DNA of 64,000 bases from Sphingobacteriales bacterium (GTDB taxonomy: Bacteria; Bacteroidota; Bacteroidia; Chitinophagales; JADIYW01), in assembly GCA_947460245.1 (NCBI GenBank), contig CANHGL010000009.1, positions 1 to 64,000 of the forward strand, read 5' to 3'. The stretch's first letter is position 1. Each line of letters opens with the position of its first letter. The position numbers were made by a program, and so were the translations under genes. The notes beneath the pieces were generated by a model. The model did no database searches. It saw only the letters and a program-made list of their open reading frames with translations, and was not told the origin of the DNA. Positions 59,431 through 64,000 of this stretch are shown here, piece by piece.

Positions 59431-60453
59431 ATGTTAAGTAAAAATGTTTCCCTCCTTACTTTGGGTGTTTCAGTTATTTTAACTGCATTCATCTCATTCT
59501 CTATATTCACTTATATTTGTAAATATAAAAATCCTATTGCTGTTTCTAATGAATCAGTCCAGCATGAGGATGATTTTAATTATAATTTAGCAAGACTTGA
59601 TGGTTATGAGTTCATTAAGCCCTTATTATATGCAGAGCCAAATTTTCAGTCAAATACTTTAGTGTTTATCAAGCCAAAAATTGAGCAAATTATTACTTCA
59701 AATATAAATGAAGGCTCAATAACTTCAGCTTCTGTTTATTTAAGAGAGTTTACTAAAGGCAATTGGATTTCCATAGGGGATAGTAAAAAATACTATCCAG
59801 GATCTTTATTAAAGGTTCCTGAACTAATTGCTATTATGCGTATGAATGAAATTTCACCAGGATTTCTTTATAAAAAAATACAATATAATAAAACGTTTAT
59901 TACAGATAGGAATCCGATTTATTTATCTAATTGCATAAAATTAGGTAATACTTACACAGTTAAAGAGCTACTCAAGTATATGATTGTATACTCGGATAAC
60001 CAAGCTACACTTTTATTGGGTGAGTTAATAAATCCTAATGTATTTAATAAAGTTTTTACAGATTTAGGTTTAGGTAAACCAGATCTTAGTAAGGGACAAT
60101 ATCCAATATCTGCTAAAGATTATTCTCAATTCATGAAGGTGCTTTACAATGCATCTTATTTAAGTATAGAAGACTCAGAATATTGTACAAAATTATTAAG
60201 CACCTCTGATTTTACAAAAGGTATTTTAGCAGGAATTCCTGTTGGCTGCAAGGTGATACATAAATTTGGTGAGGGCGGATTTACTGATAATCAGAATTTA
60301 AGTGAATCTGCAATTATATTTTTAAATAACAGTGCTTATCTGCTTACGGTTATGGCAGATGGAAAAGATTTAAAGAAAATACCTTCTGTAATTAGTGAAA
60401 TATCCAGAGTAGTATATCAAGATATGTGTAATGTAAACTTTGCAAATCTGTAA
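59431..60453 (+). CDS. Serine hydrolase of the class A beta-lactamase fold, membrane-anchored
   Basis: N-terminal TM; PGSLLKVPELIAIM (SxxK), YSDNQAT (SDN), HKFGEGG (KTG equivalent). Confidence 0.82.
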   Translation: MLSKNVSLLTLGVSVILTAFISFSIFTYICKYKNPIAVSNESVQHEDDFNYNLARLDGYEFIKPLLYAEPNFQSNTLVFIKPKIEQIITSNINEGSITSASVYLREFTKGNWISIGDSKKYYPGSLLKVPELIAIMRMNEISPGFLYKKIQYNKTFITDRNPIYLSNCIKLGNTYTVKELLKYMIVYSDNQATLLLGELINPNVFNKVFTDLGLGKPDLSKGQYPISAKDYSQFMKVLYNASYLSIEDSEYCTKLLSTSDFTKGILAGIPVGCKVIHKFGEGGFTDNQNLSESAIIFLNNSAYLLTVMADGKDLKKIPSVISEISRVVYQDMCNVNFANL

Positions 60454-60474
60454 AAAGCATTACAGTTGTTTCAT

Positions 60475-61458
60475 CTATAAATAACCCTTCTCCCTCATCC
60501 AGTCGTCATTAAAGAATTTGCCTACATAGCGGGAGCCATGGTCATGAAGTATAATTACCACCAGGTCTTCTTTTTGTAGAGGAAATTTTTCGTGTAGTTG
60601 TATGAGTCCTTGTATTGCAGACCCAGCTGAATTTCCAGCAAATATACCTTCTTCTTTCGCAAGTCTTCGCTGCATTAATGCAGCTTCTTTATCGGTGACT
60701 TTTTCTATAAAGTCTATTAGAGAGAAGTCGTAATTCTCAGGTATGAAGTCTTCACCTATACCTTCTGTGACATAAGAGTGAATGTCATTTGGATCAAAGG
60801 TGCCTGTCTCTTTGTATTGTTTTAGTATAGAGCCATAGGAATCAATACCCCAGCTTTTAATAGCAGGATTATTTTCTTTTAAAAATTTTGATGTTCCTGT
60901 TATTGTGCCACCTGTTCCGATACCTACTACGAAATGTGTAATTTTTCCATCTGTTTGATTCCAGATTTCCGGCCCTGTACTTTCATAGTGCGCTTGTCTG
61001 TTGGAAAGATTATCATACTGGTTCATCCATACAGAGTTAGGGATCTCTTTAGATAATCTTCTGGCTACAGAATAATAAGATCTTTCATCTTCCGGTTCTA
61101 CATTAGTGGGACACACAATAACTTCTGCTCCTAATGCGCGGAGGATATCAAATTTTTCTTTAGATTGTTTGTCGGTAGATGTAAAGATGCACTTGTAGCC
61201 TTTTATGCAGGCTGCCATAGCTAAACCCATGCCTGTGTTTCCACTGGTACACTCAATGATAGTACCACCAGGTTGTAGTCGACCATCTATTTCAGCATCC
61301 AGAATCATTTTTACCGCCATTCTATCTTTTATGGAATTACCCGGATTAAAAGACTCAATTTTTACACAAACTGTTGCAGGTATATGACTGGTTAATTTGT
61401 TTAACCGAACTATAGGCGTATTTCCAATAGTTTCTAGTATGTTGTTAAATATGCGCAT
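60475..61458 (-). CDS. PLP-dependent cystathionine beta-synthase / cysteine synthase family enzyme
   Basis: ETIGNTPIVRLNKL, NPGNSIKDRMAVKMI (PLP Lys), ECTSGNTGMGLAM, GIGTGGTITGTSKFLKE; CBS-like VTEGIGEDFIPE; no CBS regulatory domains. Confidence 0.91.
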   Translation of the reverse strand: MRIFNNILETIGNTPIVRLNKLTSHIPATVCVKIESFNPGNSIKDRMAVKMILDAEIDGRLQPGGTIIECTSGNTGMGLAMAACIKGYKCIFTSTDKQSKEKFDILRALGAEVIVCPTNVEPEDERSYYSVARRLSKEIPNSVWMNQYDNLSNRQAHYESTGPEIWNQTDGKITHFVVGIGTGGTITGTSKFLKENNPAIKSWGIDSYGSILKQYKETGTFDPNDIHSYVTEGIGEDFIPENYDFSLIDFIEKVTDKEAALMQRRLAKEEGIFAGNSAGSAIQGLIQLHEKFPLQKEDLVVIILHDHGSRYVGKFFNDDWMREKGYL

Positions 61459-61544
61459 CTGTACAAAGGTATTGAAAATTATTTAATGTGGACTGCCCGC
61501 AAACGATACGGGTTATTTTGAGATAGTTATAAACATAACAAGTT

Positions 61545-62303
61545 TTATTTTCCAAAAAACTCCTTAATGAATAAAATGAATATATATAGGTCATCCCAAA
61601 AGTACCTCTTGAAGGTTCTTTTAGGTTCACTTAGAAACCTATGTAGCCATTCCAATCCTGTCTGTTGCATCCATTGAGGTGCTCTTTTTTTACTGCCGGT
61701 ATAGAATTCGAAAGAAGCACCGAGGTTAAAGAATAGGGGCATTTCTATTGATGCTTCTTTTATTTTTTTATGTAGGTTTATTACTATCAATTCTTGTTTT
61801 GGAAAACGTAGTCCAATGAATACAAAATCCGGTTTTTGTTCAAAGATTAGAGAGTATATTTTCTCAGATTCTATTCCTATATTTTCCGCACTTGCTTCAA
61901 AAAATGGAGGAATATAAAACATTGCGGTAGGGTATTCCGACTCTAGTTTTTTTTGTATAGAATGATTTGGGATAATTAACAATACTTTCTTATTGTGCTG
62001 TATACTTGCTTTCCAAATCAATGGAAACAAGTCGCTGCCTGCCAATCTTTTCTTCAGTGGCTTATTTAATAGTTTACTAAAAATTATTATGGGAAATCCA
62101 TCTGGCAAAATGAATCTTGCATTTTTATAGCTATTCAGTAAATTTTTATTTTTATTGAGATGTACAGTAAGGTCCACATTCGGTGTAATTACTGCAGGAA
62201 AAGCATCTGTAGGTGTAGGATTCTTGATAATATCTTTAATAATAGTATCAAAGTTATTTGCAGCTATAAAATCAAGGTTAAAAAGATGCTGTTTACTAAA
62301 CAT
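61545..62303 (-). CDS. WecB/TagA/CpsF family glycosyltransferase
   Basis: TPNVDLTVHLNKN, FILPDGFPIIIFSKLL, FVFIGLRFPKQE, NLGASFEFYTGSKKRAPQWMQQTGLEWLHRFLSEPKR. Confidence 0.91.
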   Translation of the reverse strand: MFSKQHLFNLDFIAANNFDTIIKDIIKNPTPTDAFPAVITPNVDLTVHLNKNKNLLNSYKNARFILPDGFPIIIFSKLLNKPLKKRLAGSDLFPLIWKASIQHNKKVLLIIPNHSIQKKLESEYPTAMFYIPPFFEASAENIGIESEKIYSLIFEQKPDFVFIGLRFPKQELIVINLHKKIKEASIEMPLFFNLGASFEFYTGSKKRAPQWMQQTGLEWLHRFLSEPKRTFKRYFWDDLYIFILFIKEFFGK

Positions 62304-62314
62304 GGTTTATACTT

Positions 62315-63334
62315 TTATTGCAATCTTCTTTTTAATGTTCCTATTACATTTTTCATTCTATTTAGATTTAGTAGTAATGCAAAAGCAATTTTTACTGGAA
62401 AGCTAATGTAGTAAAAACATAACAATGCTATATTCGGACGAATAGAATCGAGGGTGTAATTATAGTATGTCATATATTGTCTGCATTGTTGCTGACAAAT
62501 CCATTGTTCAGTTGTATTAAGTCCACCCAACTTCCAGTTACTGGCTCTTTCTTTTTTGAAGCCAATCTCAGTGCTGTCTTTTTCATTAGAGGAGCTTTCT
62601 TGTGTGATATTCATCATATTCGTATCAAAAGTCACTCCAATATGGTGGCATATATTTCTTATAGTATTTTCAGGCGATTCTAACAGATCCTCAAATCTTA
62701 CGGTATATACTCTGTTGTCTTCTTTGAATTGGAGTGCTGCGCGTATAGCTGCATTCCAGAGATTGCTTAATGTTATTGGGTGGTAATTAACTCTGAGGCG
62801 AAAGGCTTCTTTTAGTGTCATGTAACTACCTCCAAGATTCCTTCTGTTCCATTTATTCTTTTGAGATAATAATATAGCCCTTGGGTCTCTCACCATATTA
62901 ATTACTCTTGCATTTGGATAGAGCTCAAATATTTCTTTGAGATAAAAAACATTTTGTGGTGTTTTCTCACAGATGATACTTTTGCCATTAAGGATTACTT
63001 CCTGATGAATAAAGGCATGGAATATGTTTTCAGATGTAAGCTTAATTTTTGGAATTGTATTTATCAGATCAGATGCTTCATTATAGAATTTTTTATAATT
63101 CTGGTCATGTGTCATATACCCAACACGTTGTGTTAAAAGCAATTTTGAGGCTAATTCTACAGCCTTATTAATTTCTAAGATTTTATTTTTTTCTTGTGGA
63201 TCCCAAAGTTGCTCAAAGAAATGAAGTTCGTTGAGTACCATAAGCTGTGGATGCTTGTTGAGTATTCTCAACATCATAGTAGTGCCACTTCTGGAATTAC
63301 CTACAATAAATATTATTTTATCAGAAAACGACAA
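62315..63334 (-). CDS. Sulfotransferase family protein
   Basis: PAPS 5'-PSB loop FIVGNSRSGTTMMLRIL; VINMVRDPRAILLSQKNKW (3'-PB-like); VRFEDLLESPENTI. Confidence 0.88.
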   Translation of the reverse strand: MSFSDKIIFIVGNSRSGTTMMLRILNKHPQLMVLNELHFFEQLWDPQEKNKILEINKAVELASKLLLTQRVGYMTHDQNYKKFYNEASDLINTIPKIKLTSENIFHAFIHQEVILNGKSIICEKTPQNVFYLKEIFELYPNARVINMVRDPRAILLSQKNKWNRRNLGGSYMTLKEAFRLRVNYHPITLSNLWNAAIRAALQFKEDNRVYTVRFEDLLESPENTIRNICHHIGVTFDTNMMNITQESSSNEKDSTEIGFKKERASNWKLGGLNTTEQWICQQQCRQYMTYYNYTLDSIRPNIALLCFYYISFPVKIAFALLLNLNRMKNVIGTLKRRLQ

Positions 63335-63430
63335 TTCAATATTTTTTGTAAAAGTAGGAAAACTAAGGTGAATTTATTTCATTCAGCTTAAGCCCATTTG
63401 AAAGTCTATCAGAATAAAGCTCAATTAATG

Positions 63431-64000
63431 CTAAGCATAGTTCTTTCCCTTGAGTAATTCTTCTGCCAAATGGTAATTGTCTATCTGATCCGGATGGAAG
63501 TCTTTTTTGAAATATTGCCAGAATTGCTCAGTAATCGTTCCTCCAAATGACTTATTGAAATTGGTCAAAAAGCTAACTAAATGTTTAGGTATATCCTTTC
63601 TTTTTATGTCTTCGTCCTGATGTGTAAGCACTACTGTTCCTGCAGCTAAGTAAAACCATAGACCCCAAGTAGCTACTGCCATACCTCCAACACGAAGCGC
63701 ATAGCTGTCATCAACTTTTTTTAAGACATCAAATGGGATTGCTTTATGCTCTATCTCTTCAGCAGCATGCCACATAAAAAGATCTTTCATTTCTTCAGGC
63801 ATATTTTTTGTAATGTCCTTGTTTAATATCCCACTTTCTGCCAGCATAGCTGTATAGTGTTCTAGTCCAACAGTAACGCTTAGTGCAAGTTTATCACCTA
63901 ATCTATTTTTTTTTAAGGATTTCCTTACAAAGCTTTCTAACCCATTCCATGCCGTTGCTCTGAAGAAATCTACAAATTTCATAGGCTTTAGGTCTTGAGA
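63431..64000 (-). CDS. Metal-dependent hydrolase (PF10118-like), partial at window edge
   Basis: LALSVTVGLEHYTAMLAE, DLFMWHAAEEIEHKAIPFDVLKKV; reading frame stays open to position 64000, so the true start lies outside the window. Confidence 0.8.
   Translation of the reverse strand, partial: SQDLKPMKFVDFFRATAWNGLESFVRKSLKKNRLGDKLALSVTVGLEHYTAMLAESGILNKDITKNMPEEMKDLFMWHAAEEIEHKAIPFDVLKKVDDSYALRVGGMAVATWGLWFYLAAGTVVLTHQDEDIKRKDIPKHLVSFLTNFNKSFGGTITEQFWQYFKKDFHPDQIDNYHLAEELLKGKNYA

Noticed and set aside
62155-62411. Two overlapping 83-aa plus-strand ORFs in different frames between the glycosyltransferase and sulfotransferase
   Set aside because: Both are antisense to conserved genes and mutually exclusive; no supporting motif.
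1-64000. CRISPR arrays, tRNAs, rRNAs, IS elements, prophage or toxin-antitoxin systems
   Set aside because: No regularly spaced repeats, tRNA-like T-loop signatures, transposase/integrase motifs or toxin-antitoxin pairs were seen by eye; a tRNAscan/ISfinder run would be needed for certainty.

Overview
The window is AT-rich chromosomal DNA from a Bacteroidota (Bacteroidetes) bacterium, probably Chitinophagales/Sphingobacteriales-like. I infer this from TAnnTTTG-type promoters, the LpxC-FabZ fusion, the DAHP synthase-chorismate mutase fusion, PorX and a type IX secretion sorting tail. It is densely coded, with about 57 credible CDSs plus an SRP RNA. Most of the content is core: ffh, long-form GAPDH, rpoD, lptF-like, ribBA, tamB, tsaD, glpD, pruA, aroG/chorismate mutase, ompA-like, aguA/aguB, fadJ/thiolase, ald-tsaE-porX, an HD protein, lpxD-lpxC/fabZ-lpxA-ABC, valS, ubiX, an acyl-CoA carboxylase beta subunit, the 4.5S-like SRP RNA, class I FBA, a CBS-like enzyme, a WecG/TagA glycosyltransferase and a sulfotransferase. 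I saw no CRISPR, IS element, prophage, tRNA or rRNA, and no clear-cut novel defence or mobile system. The items most worth a second look are: a PETase/cutinase-like secreted hydrolase with a T9SS tail; a 68-aa protein that looks like a zinc ribbon that has lost its cysteines; a BtuF-like metal-receptor fold protein without a signal peptide; an orphan ABC ATPase at the end of the lipid A cluster; four TTG starts in that cluster, including a TTGA stop/start overlap; terminators that abut downstream start codons; and a near-identical 18-nt promoter core shared by the SRP RNA and lpxC.
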